This document shows, one piece after another, positions 36,625-44,967 of a stretch of 64,000 nt of DNA (the stretch's first letter is position 1; the number at the start of each line of letters is the position of its first letter). This DNA comes from Pseudomonadota bacterium (lineage in GTDB: Bacteria > Pseudomonadota > Alphaproteobacteria > Sneathiellales > Sneathiellaceae): assembly GCA_024743055.1 (NCBI GenBank), contig JANSXH010000009.1, positions 124,001 through 188,000 of the forward strand, written 5' to 3'. The notes under the pieces were generated by a model, which saw only the letters and a program-made list of their open reading frames with translations, had not been told where the DNA came from and made no database searches. Both the position numbers and the translations under genes were made by a program.

Positions 36625-37392
36625 CTATTCTATATTATCATTAAGGGCGACACCTGTTCGTAATGGTACCCACCTTACGCTTTCATGTTCCGTTAAAAAT
36701 GACAATAAGCGGAAAATAGACGCCCAAATTTCTTCATCATGGACCAAATGATGCGTCAGCAAGCCCGTGGGCTCGTCTTTTAAAATACCGTTTTTTCGGC
36801 GCGCCCGCAAATGATTCAGGGCCTTGTCCACCAGCATATCATCTTCAACGGGTCTTCGGTTGTTGCGCCAATCTATGACATCAACATGGGTATTAATCTC
36901 TAGAAGACCTTTCTCAGGGTAAATCTCCGCGCGGGGTTGATACCGAGAAACGGCCAAATAGTTAAGCTGGGCCAATGAAGAGAGAGTAGCGGATCCAATT
37001 CTGTTCCAGGGAGGCACAAATACGGGGTAAAACTGGTCCTTAAAGATGTCTGACAGAATACCCTTCCCGGCTTTAATGGACTGGATGATATCGTCCTGGT
37101 CCCGCGTATCCGGAAACTCAGATTTCTTATCACCTTCCGGTGCAAAGTTAAGATGCTGAAATCCATGTTGCACGATGGTGCAACCGTCCAGATGGTCTAG
37201 CAAGGCGGGGCTGGCCCGCTCAGGAATGATTGCGAGGGTAAGCGGTATGTCAAAGTGGTTTCGCAGGCTAACAAGGCGATCAAGGGCAGAAGTCGGCTCC
37301 GTCAGGTCGTCATCCCGCCACCAGAAAGTAGCGATATTACCTTGCTCTTTCCAGATATTGAGTTCCTCAACGAGATCTGATAGCTGAGCCAT
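36625..37392 (-). CDS. Polysaccharide deacetylase-like (NodB-fold) protein
   Basis: Predicted carbohydrate esterase 4-type fold, 255 aa. The N-terminal FWWRDDDLTEPTSALDRL supplies the acidic residues. IVQHGFQHLNFAPEG supplies the two histidines, as in the H-x4-H zinc motif. PVFVPPWNRIG and the C-terminal LLTHHLVHDEE complete the fold. There is no signal peptide, so it probably acts in the cytoplasm on a nucleotide-linked or lipid-linked sugar, not on an exported glycan. It overlaps the end of the glycosyltransferase gene by one base. Confidence 0.82.
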   Translation of the reverse strand: MAQLSDLVEELNIWKEQGNIATFWWRDDDLTEPTSALDRLVSLRNHFDIPLTLAIIPERASPALLDHLDGCTIVQHGFQHLNFAPEGDKKSEFPDTRDQDDIIQSIKAGKGILSDIFKDQFYPVFVPPWNRIGSATLSSLAQLNYLAVSRYQPRAEIYPEKGLLEINTHVDVIDWRNNRRPVEDDMLVDKALNHLRARRKNGILKDEPTGLLTHHLVHDEEIWASIFRLLSFLTEHESVRWVPLRTGVALNDNIE

Positions 37393-38552
37393 TAGTTATT
37401 CCCGTACCAAGTCTTGATCAGGTCTACGGTTCGGGAGGCCCCGTCAACGTCGATTTCTGCCGTCGCTGGCGGGCCTGACAAAGCTTCCGTTACCATAGAG
37501 GCGAGCTTTTCCGGTGTCAGTCCTTCCTCATCAGCGATTTTCAGAACGCCTTTTTCCGCCAGAAGCCGAGCCCTCAAAGTTTGCTCTGTTTCGAGCCCGC
37601 CTGCATAGGGAACAATAACGGCGCGACATTTCGCATACAGTACTTCCATGACCGTGTTATATCCGCCCTGGCTAATGGAGAGATCGCAATTCATCAGAAG
37701 GGTTGTAAAATCCTTGCGTGCCCGTTCCACGATAACGCCTGTTGGCGCTAGGGAGCTGAGTTCCTCAAAGACTTCGTTTTCCACCGTGGCCCCGACCATG
37801 ACCCGCCAGGTCTTGTTCTTTGCGGACGAGAGTTCCCTCGCCTTCATGGCCGTCTTTAAGAGATTTGTACCAACCGCACCGCCGCCACTAGAGACAATGA
37901 CTTCTCCGGCTCCCGGCGCATCATTTCCACCCTTAACCCCGGTCCGATCGACGACATAGCCAGTGTAGTTTATTTTGTCTTTTATTCGGCTGGTGTGGGG
38001 AAAGGTTTCATCCAGGGAAATAAGTTCCGGGTCGCCATGGACGAGGACATGATCAAAATATTTCTCCACCAAACCCAGCATCTCATCGTTCCGTCCAGGC
38101 TTTGTCTGGGCCACCAGAATATCACGCACAGAGGAAACGATCAGCGGCTGAGGGTTGGCCCCTTTCGCCGCCTCAAGCAAAGGAACCAGCTCGAACCTCA
38201 TTTGTCTGCGTCCAAACGGAAACAACTCGAAAATCAGGATATCTGGCTGAACTTCCTCCCATAGCTCCAAAAGAACCGCAGCTCTTTTTTCCCGCCAGCC
38301 ATCGTCAATCTGTTGCCCTTCTTCATCCACCAGTACTTTGAAATAAAGATCGGTCGCCCGGGTCGCTGGCAGTTGAACAAGCCTTGCGCCGCCGAGATCG
38401 ACATCAATTTCATGACCGCCTGACACAACAACGACATCAAATTCTGCTCGCATCAGGTTGCGAGTTAAAGTCGCGGTCCGACGGAGATGGCCTATCCCAA
38501 GCAAATGCTGAACATAAAACAGGATTTTTGGGGATCGCTCACTCACACTCAT
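37392..38552 (-). CDS. Predicted glycosyltransferase (COG4671-like, GT-B fold)
   Basis: Protein of 386 aa with a MurG/GT28-like two-domain fold. The N-terminal KILFYVQHLLGIGHLRRT has the glycine-rich loop of this group. The C-terminal domain has EVIVSSGGGAVGTNLLKTAM and the acceptor-nucleotide region NCDLSISQGGYNTVMEVLYAKCRAVIVPYAGGLETEQ (about 290-325). Donor and acceptor are unknown. Its start overlaps the histidine phosphatase stop by four bases. Confidence 0.83.
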   Translation of the reverse strand: MSVSERSPKILFYVQHLLGIGHLRRTATLTRNLMRAEFDVVVVSGGHEIDVDLGGARLVQLPATRATDLYFKVLVDEEGQQIDDGWREKRAAVLLELWEEVQPDILIFELFPFGRRQMRFELVPLLEAAKGANPQPLIVSSVRDILVAQTKPGRNDEMLGLVEKYFDHVLVHGDPELISLDETFPHTSRIKDKINYTGYVVDRTGVKGGNDAPGAGEVIVSSGGGAVGTNLLKTAMKARELSSAKNKTWRVMVGATVENEVFEELSSLAPTGVIVERARKDFTTLLMNCDLSISQGGYNTVMEVLYAKCRAVIVPYAGGLETEQTLRARLLAEKGVLKIADEEGLTPEKLASMVTEALSGPPATAEIDVDGASRTVDLIKTWYGNN

Positions 38553-39133
38553 AAATTTTCCAAACTGATATTTAGTTGTTCTGCCTTAATTTGCTTCGTG
38601 TCGCTGACAGAAAACAGATGGGCTGCGGACCAGTCAATCTTTTCCGCAAATGGCTCTTTCATGTCCCAGCCAAAACTGAGCGCCAGGATCGCCCGAATGA
38701 CCCCTTTATGGGTCACGGCTATGGTATCCTCTTGCAATTCCGCAATCCAAGGCCTCAATCGCTCCATGACCTGGGCAGGACTTTCGCCATGGGGAGGGGT
38801 CATGTTGAAACCCCTTGCCTCATTCTCTGACATCTTCGGGCCGAGCTCCGCTCGTAATTCTGGGAGGCGCTTTCCTTCCCAATCTCCCCAATCCATCTCT
38901 ATCAGCGTTTGCTCAAGCCGTGGGTCGCTGGCTTTTAGAAGAGCCGCGGTTTCGCGGGCGCGCTTAAGGGGGCTTGTGACACATCTGAAAGTATTGAACT
39001 TTGAGGGGATTTGCCGCGATTCAAGTTCCGCAATCCCCTCGGAACACAATTCGATATCCTGCCGTCCCTGAATTCTCTTTTCCAGATTCCAGGTGGTTTT
39101 GCCGTGGCGTAGAACAAGGAGCCGGGTCATCAC
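38549..39133 (-). CDS. Histidine phosphatase family protein
   Basis: Phosphoglycerate-mutase-like histidine phosphatase of 194 aa. The catalytic motif LVLRHGKTTWNLEKRIQG begins at about residue 6, with the phosphohistidine at His10. The acid-base Glu region is QTLIEMDWGDWEG, and the second His is in IAVTHKGVIRAIL. It may remove phosphate from a sugar phosphate in the surrounding glycan pathway, an inference from neighbours. The gene overlaps its neighbours by four bases on both sides. Confidence 0.87.
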   Translation of the reverse strand: MMTRLLVLRHGKTTWNLEKRIQGRQDIELCSEGIAELESRQIPSKFNTFRCVTSPLKRARETAALLKASDPRLEQTLIEMDWGDWEGKRLPELRAELGPKMSENEARGFNMTPPHGESPAQVMERLRPWIAELQEDTIAVTHKGVIRAILALSFGWDMKEPFAEKIDWSAAHLFSVSDTKQIKAEQLNISLENL

Positions 39134-40263
39134 TTAGCCACCGAGAGTTGGGATTTGAGAATGTCCACTGCATGGGTCATAGATCTTTCTTCCACCACAA
39201 ACCGTCGGGCGGCCTCAGACATTTGAGAGCGTCGTGATGAGCTATATAGCAATTTATCTATATAGGTTGCAAAGGCCGCACCGTCCCCTTCAGGTGCTAA
39301 CAATCCTGTCTCTCCGTCCAGGACAACATCCGGAACCCCCCGCACATGGCCGGCAACAACTGGTAAGCCGCAACATTGAGCTTCGAGAAATGCCATGCCA
39401 TAGGCCTCACCAGCGGCAGGCCAGACATAGAGATCTGATGCACTGTAAACAGCTGCCAGCTGCCCCAATTGCAAGGTCCCGAGATACACGGCCTTTTCAC
39501 CCAGAACCGAAAGAACTCCTTCTACTTCCTGCCGTTTTTCGCCATCTCCAACGACGATAAGTTGCCAGTTATCGAATTTCAATCGGGCAAGGTTTTGGCC
39601 CAATTCTCTGTAAGACTGCATTTTATCACCGGATCTCATCATGGCGACAGATAGGAGATTGATCCTGTCTTTAAGACCACCAGCTTCCTCAATCGCCTGA
39701 CCCACGTCATAGGTCCTATCCATTGCCGCAAGAAAGGGATCCACATCCAAGAAGGGAGGAAGATAAACCAGGCGATTTTCAGGCCCAATCAACGGTGCCA
39801 GGCAAGCACCGTCCAAGGTAGTCATGTGAAAGACGCAATCAGCTGCCCGGATGGCCTGCTCCGCCCCTTCATACCCCATATGCCAGGGACCGTTGAGCTG
39901 CTTAGGTGCGTGACTGGCCTCCGCAATATAATAAGGTATATCGAAATACTGGCAGATGGCGGGGCCGATCCAGTCCGGCGCCTTGTGATAGACGTGATAT
40001 GTGAACCAGGCTTCCGGAACTTCCTCAGGAGAAGCCGACCACCGCTTAATCAGCCTAGCCACCTCGGCCTCTGAATTATCGCGCATTCCTTGCTGAATTG
40101 CCTGATCACCTGTTTTATCGAAAGTCCTTAACTTCGACGCGAGCTCCACGCTATATCCAGCCTGTGTTAGGGCCGCCATCAACAATCTCGCCATCCGTCG
40201 ATCACCGGATGGAACGTCATGATCCGGCGGCTTCATTGGAGCGTAAAAAGCAACTCTCATCAT
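39130..40263 (-). CDS. Glycosyltransferase family 4-type protein
   Basis: GT-B glycosyltransferase of 377 aa. The N-terminal RVAFYAPMKPPDHDVPSGDRRMARLLMAAL is characteristic of a subgroup found in alphaproteobacteria. The nucleotide-sugar binding region includes SDLYVWPAAGEAYGMAFLEAQCCGLPVVAG with the E-x7-E pattern (residues about 285-315). Donor and acceptor are unknown. It is coupled by overlap to both adjacent genes. Confidence 0.88.
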   Translation of the reverse strand: MMRVAFYAPMKPPDHDVPSGDRRMARLLMAALTQAGYSVELASKLRTFDKTGDQAIQQGMRDNSEAEVARLIKRWSASPEEVPEAWFTYHVYHKAPDWIGPAICQYFDIPYYIAEASHAPKQLNGPWHMGYEGAEQAIRAADCVFHMTTLDGACLAPLIGPENRLVYLPPFLDVDPFLAAMDRTYDVGQAIEEAGGLKDRINLLSVAMMRSGDKMQSYRELGQNLARLKFDNWQLIVVGDGEKRQEVEGVLSVLGEKAVYLGTLQLGQLAAVYSASDLYVWPAAGEAYGMAFLEAQCCGLPVVAGHVRGVPDVVLDGETGLLAPEGDGAAFATYIDKLLYSSSRRSQMSEAARRFVVEERSMTHAVDILKSQLSVAK

Positions 40264-41555
40264 TATGCCACTGACGTAGAGGCTGGGGAATGCACCCCTA
40301 ACTTGGTCAGCAACGATTGATTGACGATCGTTGAATCAAACTTGTTGCGGAGATAGTCATCGCCCGCGTCAGAAAGTGATGTCCGCATTTCAGGCGACTG
40401 GCAAAGAGCTTGCAAAGCCGTTGCCAAGGCTGCCGGGTCCCGCTCTTCAACAAGCAACCCGGTTTTCCCGTCAACAATCAACTCCGGAATTGCTGAAACG
40501 TTGGTGGACAAGACAGCAACCTTCTGACTCTGCGCTTCCATGAGGACATTCGGCAATCCGTCCCGATCCCCATCCTCAGCAATTCTGCTGGCAAGCACAA
40601 AAACATCTGAACTCCGCAAGGTCTCGATCACCTGCTGCTGTGGCTGAGCACCAAGCCATTCTATTCGATCTGATATCCCGAGAGTATCTGCCAGTTCCCT
40701 CAATTTCTCCAGCAGCGGGCCGCCACCGATATGTGTGAATTGCCAGTTCAATTCAGGCGGTAAGTCAACAAGCGCATGCAGAAGATCATCATAGCCTTTC
40801 TTTTTTACAGCCCTGCCCACCGAGACAATCTTTACCGGATCAGATGTGTCTGATCCGTCTCGACTATGATCCCTTGAAGAAAGTTTCGGAAATCTGGACA
40901 GGTCCAGCCCATGATACATGAGTTCAATTTTGTCAGGGTCAGCGGCGAGTTTTTTTAGATAAGCTGCGTTAAAGGACGTACAGGTCACCAACCAATCGAT
41001 ATCTTGAAGTTTCTCTTTCAATTCCCATTCCGGGCTTGTCCAGATGTCCTTTGCATGGGCAGAACAACTCCAGGGTAAATCCCTGATAATCGCTGCATAA
41101 CGGGTCACGGACGCCGGCGTGTGCAGAAAATGCGCATAGAGGCTGCCGATTTCATCGGGCAATTCTTCTGCCAGGACGAGCGCCTGACCAAATCGCCTGA
41201 CCCGGTTCGGGGTCAAATCCCGCCGAAGGTCTTTAAGCCATATTTTCCGCGCGACACGATATCCTTCCCTCTTCCTCACCGACCACCAGGCCTTTAGGAC
41301 CCGCAAGGGCTCCTGATAGAGATATTCGGGCAAATAAGAAACCGGAGCAGTTATCTCATTGTGAATTGGGTGTCGGGCTTTGTCAGTCGGGTGGCGGAGC
41401 GAGATAAACTGCATTTTCACGCCATTGTTCTGAAGGAACAAGAGCTCTTGTGCAATAAAGGTTTCAGAAAGGCGTGGATACCCCTTCAAAACAACTGCAA
41501 CCGTATCATTTCTTAACGGTGAGCTCAGCTTAAATCTCCTGAATGGATAGAGCAA
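40263..41555 (-). CDS. Glycosyltransferase (colanic-acid-type GT4)
   Basis: GT-B glycosyltransferase of 430 aa. It begins FRRFKLSSPLRND, then VAVVLKGYPRLSETFIAQELLFL, the start seen in GT4 enzymes such as those of colanic acid and other exopolysaccharide clusters. The donor-binding part has VSVGRAVKKKGYDDLLHAL and VFVLASRIAEDGDRDGLPNVLMEAQSQKVAVL with the E-x7-E-like pattern. It is the first gene of the reverse-strand glycan operon and is divergent from the ABC-exporter-like gene. Confidence 0.88.
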   Translation of the reverse strand: MLYPFRRFKLSSPLRNDTVAVVLKGYPRLSETFIAQELLFLQNNGVKMQFISLRHPTDKARHPIHNEITAPVSYLPEYLYQEPLRVLKAWWSVRKREGYRVARKIWLKDLRRDLTPNRVRRFGQALVLAEELPDEIGSLYAHFLHTPASVTRYAAIIRDLPWSCSAHAKDIWTSPEWELKEKLQDIDWLVTCTSFNAAYLKKLAADPDKIELMYHGLDLSRFPKLSSRDHSRDGSDTSDPVKIVSVGRAVKKKGYDDLLHALVDLPPELNWQFTHIGGGPLLEKLRELADTLGISDRIEWLGAQPQQQVIETLRSSDVFVLASRIAEDGDRDGLPNVLMEAQSQKVAVLSTNVSAIPELIVDGKTGLLVEERDPAALATALQALCQSPEMRTSLSDAGDDYLRNKFDSTIVNQSLLTKLGVHSPASTSVA

Positions 41556-41607
41556 ATCACAGGCTCTTTGTTACGGTGTGAGTCATCAAATATCAACACA
41601 CAAAAGC

Positions 41608-41628
41608 GAAAGCCATAAGTTTGCTTTC
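41608..41628. repeat. Inverted repeat in the glycan/ABC divergent promoter region
   Basis: GAAAGC (41608-41613) and GCTTTC (41623-41628) form a perfect 6-base inverted repeat with a 9-base spacer. It lies in the 213-base region between the first glycosyltransferase and the ABC-exporter-like gene. A second, looser pair, GTGTG (41576-41580) and CACAC (41597-41601), lies beside it. Either could be an operator. The rest of the region shows nothing I recognise. Confidence 0.35.
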
Positions 41629-41768
41629 TCATATATTTCGTGTTCATGGTTACGTTATCAGTCGAATTTCCTCCTTGCAGCGACAGGACAAACTATGAAA
41701 AAGTACTTATCTTCGTTATGTATGAACCCGGAAATAGTCCCGATCGAAGGCTGAGCAGGCGACAATTA

Positions 41769-44423
41769 ATGGAACATAGTATTTACAAGTATATTCTGCG
41801 CTACAGTAAGAAGCAGCAGATCATACTGACTTTGATGGCCATTACGTCGTTTCCGTTTCTTTACGTTTATCTTCAGATTCCGGCCCTTATAATTGACCAA
41901 GCTATTCAAGGAAATGATATCTCCTTTCCTGTGGAATATATGGGGATCGAATTTGATCAGTTGGAGTTCCTGTATCTGACTGTTGGCTTGTTCCTGTTAC
42001 TTGTGGTTGCCAACCAATCCTTCAAATACATGATCAATGTGTATCAGGGTGTATCCGGTGAGAGGATGCTGCGGCGGCTCCGCTATGAGCTTTACAGCCG
42101 AATTCTGCGCTTCCCGATGCCGACCTTCAAGAAGAAAAGCTCGGGCGAGATCATTCCGATGGTCACTGCAGAGGTTGAGCCCCTTGGCGGCTTTATCGGT
42201 GAGGCCTTTGCCTTACCCATATTCCAGGGCGGCTATTTGCTGGTTATTATTACTTTTCTTCTGGTCCAGAACTGGATCATGGCCCTGGCTGCGATCGCCC
42301 TTTATCCGCTACAAGCCTATTTCATTCCCATACTACAGAAGAAGGTGAACCTGCTCGGGAAAGAGAGGGTTCGTCTGGTGCGTGTTCTGTCCGACCAGAT
42401 CGGGGAAACGGTCAATGGTGCGGAAGAAATCCATGCCCATGATGGCTCGAACTTCATGCGCGCCAAGTTTTCCAGCCAGCTCAACAAGATCTATACGGTC
42501 CGCTACCGGATATATATCCTCAAATTCATCGTCAAATTCCTCAACAATTTTATTCAGCAACTGGGTCCGTTCTTCTTCTATGCCATTGGCGGTACCATGG
42601 TTATTAACGGCACATTGGAAATTGGTGTGCTGGTTGCAGCGATTGCAGCCCACAAGGAAATGGCTGCGCCTTGGAAAGAGCTTCTCGCTTATTACCAACG
42701 ACGCGAGGATGCACGCATTAAGTATGAACAGGTTGTCGAGCAGTTTGAGCCAGCAGGAATGCGCGATGAAAGCAACCAGTTGGAAGAGCCAGATACCATT
42801 CCCAATCTCACGGGTGAGATGGTTGGGAATAATATTGTTCTGGCAGATGACACAGGCTCGACCCTTCTAGAAAGCCTGAATGTGAGATTTCGCCTGGATG
42901 AACGGGTAGCGGTTGTCGGTCCTGCTGGTTCCGGCCGTGAGGCTCTCACACATGTTTTGGCCCGAATAATTGACCCGGACAGAGGCCAAGTTTCAGCCGG
43001 CGACATAGATCTAGTCAAAGCACCCGAGGCAATCGTAGGCCGCCGCATCGCCTATGTCGGCCAGCATGGATATGTTTTCAACTCAACGCTCGGGGACAAC
43101 TTGTTCTTTGGCCTCAAGCATCGCCCGTTGCATGAGATTGACTATGATGGCGAAGAAAAAAGCGCCCGTGAAAACTATATTCGCGAAGCAAAGCTAACCG
43201 GTAATTCCGTCGATGACGCCGAAGCCAATTGGCTGGATTATGGCCTCGCCAGCGTCTCGGAAAATGGCGGACTGGATTCCCGGGCGCTTGAAGTTCTGGA
43301 AATGGTGGACTTAAGCGAAGATGTTTACCAATTGGGTCTGCGAAGCACTCTGGATCCGGAAGAGGCACCTGAAGCTGCCGACTTGATCCTGTCCGCCAGA
43401 AAGCGCTTTTTTGAAAAACTCGAAGCAGACCCGAGCCTTAAAAACATGATCGAGGCGTTCGAAGAAGACAAATATAACACCAATGCAACTCTTGCCGAAA
43501 ACTTGCTTTTTGGCACCCCCGTAGGCACCGCGTTTGACCTCGACCGGATGGCAGAAAATGCTTACGTGCAAAAAGTCATTGAGGACGCGGATTTAACCGA
43601 AACTTTCCTACGCATGGGATATCAGGTTGCGACATTGATGGTCGAACTGTTTGCCGGATTGCCGCCAGATCATGAATTCTTCCAGCTTTACGGCTTTATC
43701 TCATCCGAGGAGCTTCCGGAATACCAAGCGATGATCAGCCGCATTGATTGGGATCATCTGGATCAACTTCGTGATGAAGATCGTTTAAGGTTCATGTCCT
43801 TGCCCTTCAAGGTTATTCCCTCCCGACATCGTCTCGGCGTTCTTACCGATGAGATTCAGGAAAAAATCGTTCAGGCTCGGCATAAATTCGCGGAAAGTCT
43901 GCCCGAAGAGTTGCAGGGAAGCGTCGCCTTTTTTGAAGAAGATGCCTACAGCGCTGCGACAAACCTTCAGGACAACATTCTGTTCGGCAAGATCGCCTTT
44001 GGATATGCACAGGCCGCCGAAAAAATTGGTTCGCTACTATCGACCGTTGTCGATGAAATGGATCTGAAGCGGATCATCATTGGTGTGGGTCTTAACTTTC
44101 GGGTGGGAACAGCGGGCGCCCGGCTTAGTGCAACACAGCGGCAGAAACTGTGCTTGGCGCGCGCCATTATAAAACATCCTGACGTCCTCATCCTTAACCA
44201 GGCCACCTCCTCATTTGATGCGGCAACGGAGCAGAAACTCATGGGAAATATCCTTAAGGAGTTCGATGGCCGCTGCCTGGTTTGGTCTTTGGATCACGCT
44301 GATAAGACAAAAGACTTCGATAACGTTCTAATATTAAAAAGTGGAAGAGTAGCGGAATCAGGTCCTCCTACGAAATTGACGACTGATAGCCTCCAGTACA
44401 AAGAAATGCTGGCGGGCTCCTAG
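41769..44423 (+). CDS. ABC-exporter-like membrane protein with degenerate ATPase motifs and a large insertion
   Basis: Residues 1-330 are a type I exporter membrane domain with six segments. The single nucleotide-binding domain is altered: Walker A is GPAGSGREA with Arg390 in place of Lys, the signature is LSATQ (786-790) in place of LSGGQ, and Walker B reads VLILNQA with Asn810 and Gln811 in place of Asp-Glu. The Q-loop Gln432 and H-loop His843 remain. Between 449 and about 727 lies an acidic, helical insertion carrying two further copies of the post-Q-loop N-L-x-x-N-L-L-F-G-like segment. The reading frame is intact. The start at 41769 gives MEHSIYKYILRYSKKQQ; ATGs at 41640 and 41718 lack good ribosome-binding sites. 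It may not hydrolyse ATP normally. Confidence 0.88.
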   Translation: MEHSIYKYILRYSKKQQIILTLMAITSFPFLYVYLQIPALIIDQAIQGNDISFPVEYMGIEFDQLEFLYLTVGLFLLLVVANQSFKYMINVYQGVSGERMLRRLRYELYSRILRFPMPTFKKKSSGEIIPMVTAEVEPLGGFIGEAFALPIFQGGYLLVIITFLLVQNWIMALAAIALYPLQAYFIPILQKKVNLLGKERVRLVRVLSDQIGETVNGAEEIHAHDGSNFMRAKFSSQLNKIYTVRYRIYILKFIVKFLNNFIQQLGPFFFYAIGGTMVINGTLEIGVLVAAIAAHKEMAAPWKELLAYYQRREDARIKYEQVVEQFEPAGMRDESNQLEEPDTIPNLTGEMVGNNIVLADDTGSTLLESLNVRFRLDERVAVVGPAGSGREALTHVLARIIDPDRGQVSAGDIDLVKAPEAIVGRRIAYVGQHGYVFNSTLGDNLFFGLKHRPLHEIDYDGEEKSARENYIREAKLTGNSVDDAEANWLDYGLASVSENGGLDSRALEVLEMVDLSEDVYQLGLRSTLDPEEAPEAADLILSARKRFFEKLEADPSLKNMIEAFEEDKYNTNATLAENLLFGTPVGTAFDLDRMAENAYVQKVIEDADLTETFLRMGYQVATLMVELFAGLPPDHEFFQLYGFISSEELPEYQAMISRIDWDHLDQLRDEDRLRFMSLPFKVIPSRHRLGVLTDEIQEKIVQARHKFAESLPEELQGSVAFFEEDAYSAATNLQDNILFGKIAFGYAQAAEKIGSLLSTVVDEMDLKRIIIGVGLNFRVGTAGARLSATQRQKLCLARAIIKHPDVLILNQATSSFDAATEQKLMGNILKEFDGRCLVWSLDHADKTKDFDNVLILKSGRVAESGPPTKLTTDSLQYKEMLAGS

Positions 44424-44440
44424 GAAAAGGGAGACATTCG

Positions 44441-44896
44441 GTGAGCTTAAAAGAAGAAGTTGAAATTCTGAGGCAAATTCCATTATTTGCCAAAATTGAA
44501 CCCTCCAAGATCAAATTGCTGGCCTTTACATCTGAGCGCCTGACGTTTCAGCCTGGAGATTTTCTCTGCAAACAAGGGGACATTGGTGACGCGGCCTATT
44601 TTATTATGGCTGGCGAAGCGGATGTCATTGTTGATACGCCTTCAGGCCCTTTGACCGTTGCCACACTTGGGAAAAATGATGTGGTTGGGGAAATCGCTAT
44701 CCTGATTGACATACCGAGAACTGCGACCATTCAGGCGGCGACAGAACTGACAACTCTTCGAATTACCAAGGATGTGTTTTTCAGGATGGTCACTGAGTTT
44801 CCTGAAATGGCGGTCGAACTTATGAGAGTTCTAGCGGAGCGCCTAGTCCGCACGACGGAAGAACTTCAGAAGGCCAAGGAAGAAAATCATTCTTAA
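44441..44896 (+). CDS. Stand-alone cyclic-nucleotide-binding domain protein
   Basis: Protein of 151 aa consisting of a single cNMP-binding fold and a C-terminal helix, without a helix-turn-helix, so it is not a CRP-type regulator. The phosphate-binding cassette is well kept: GEIAILIDIPRTATI with Gly83, Glu84, Arg93 and Thr94, which argues for real cAMP or cGMP binding. The start is a GTG with AAAAGGGAG upstream. It lies 17 bases after the ABC-exporter-like gene, almost certainly co-transcribed, and probably acts with that protein. This pairing is the basis of the main hypothesis for the window. Confidence 0.9.
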   Translation: MSLKEEVEILRQIPLFAKIEPSKIKLLAFTSERLTFQPGDFLCKQGDIGDAAYFIMAGEADVIVDTPSGPLTVATLGKNDVVGEIAILIDIPRTATIQAATELTTLRITKDVFFRMVTEFPEMAVELMRVLAERLVRTTEELQKAKEENHS

Positions 44897-44967
44897 ACAT
44901 GGCGCCCGGCCGGTTTTCCTGATAATTGAGCGGAAATCTCCATTATCACCGTAACCGGACCATGCTG

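Noticed and set aside
41769-44423. Frameshifted or decaying pseudogene as the explanation for the degenerate ABC motifs
   Set aside because: The frame is continuous for 884 codons, the membrane domain is complete, and the substitutions are conservative and spread over separate motifs.
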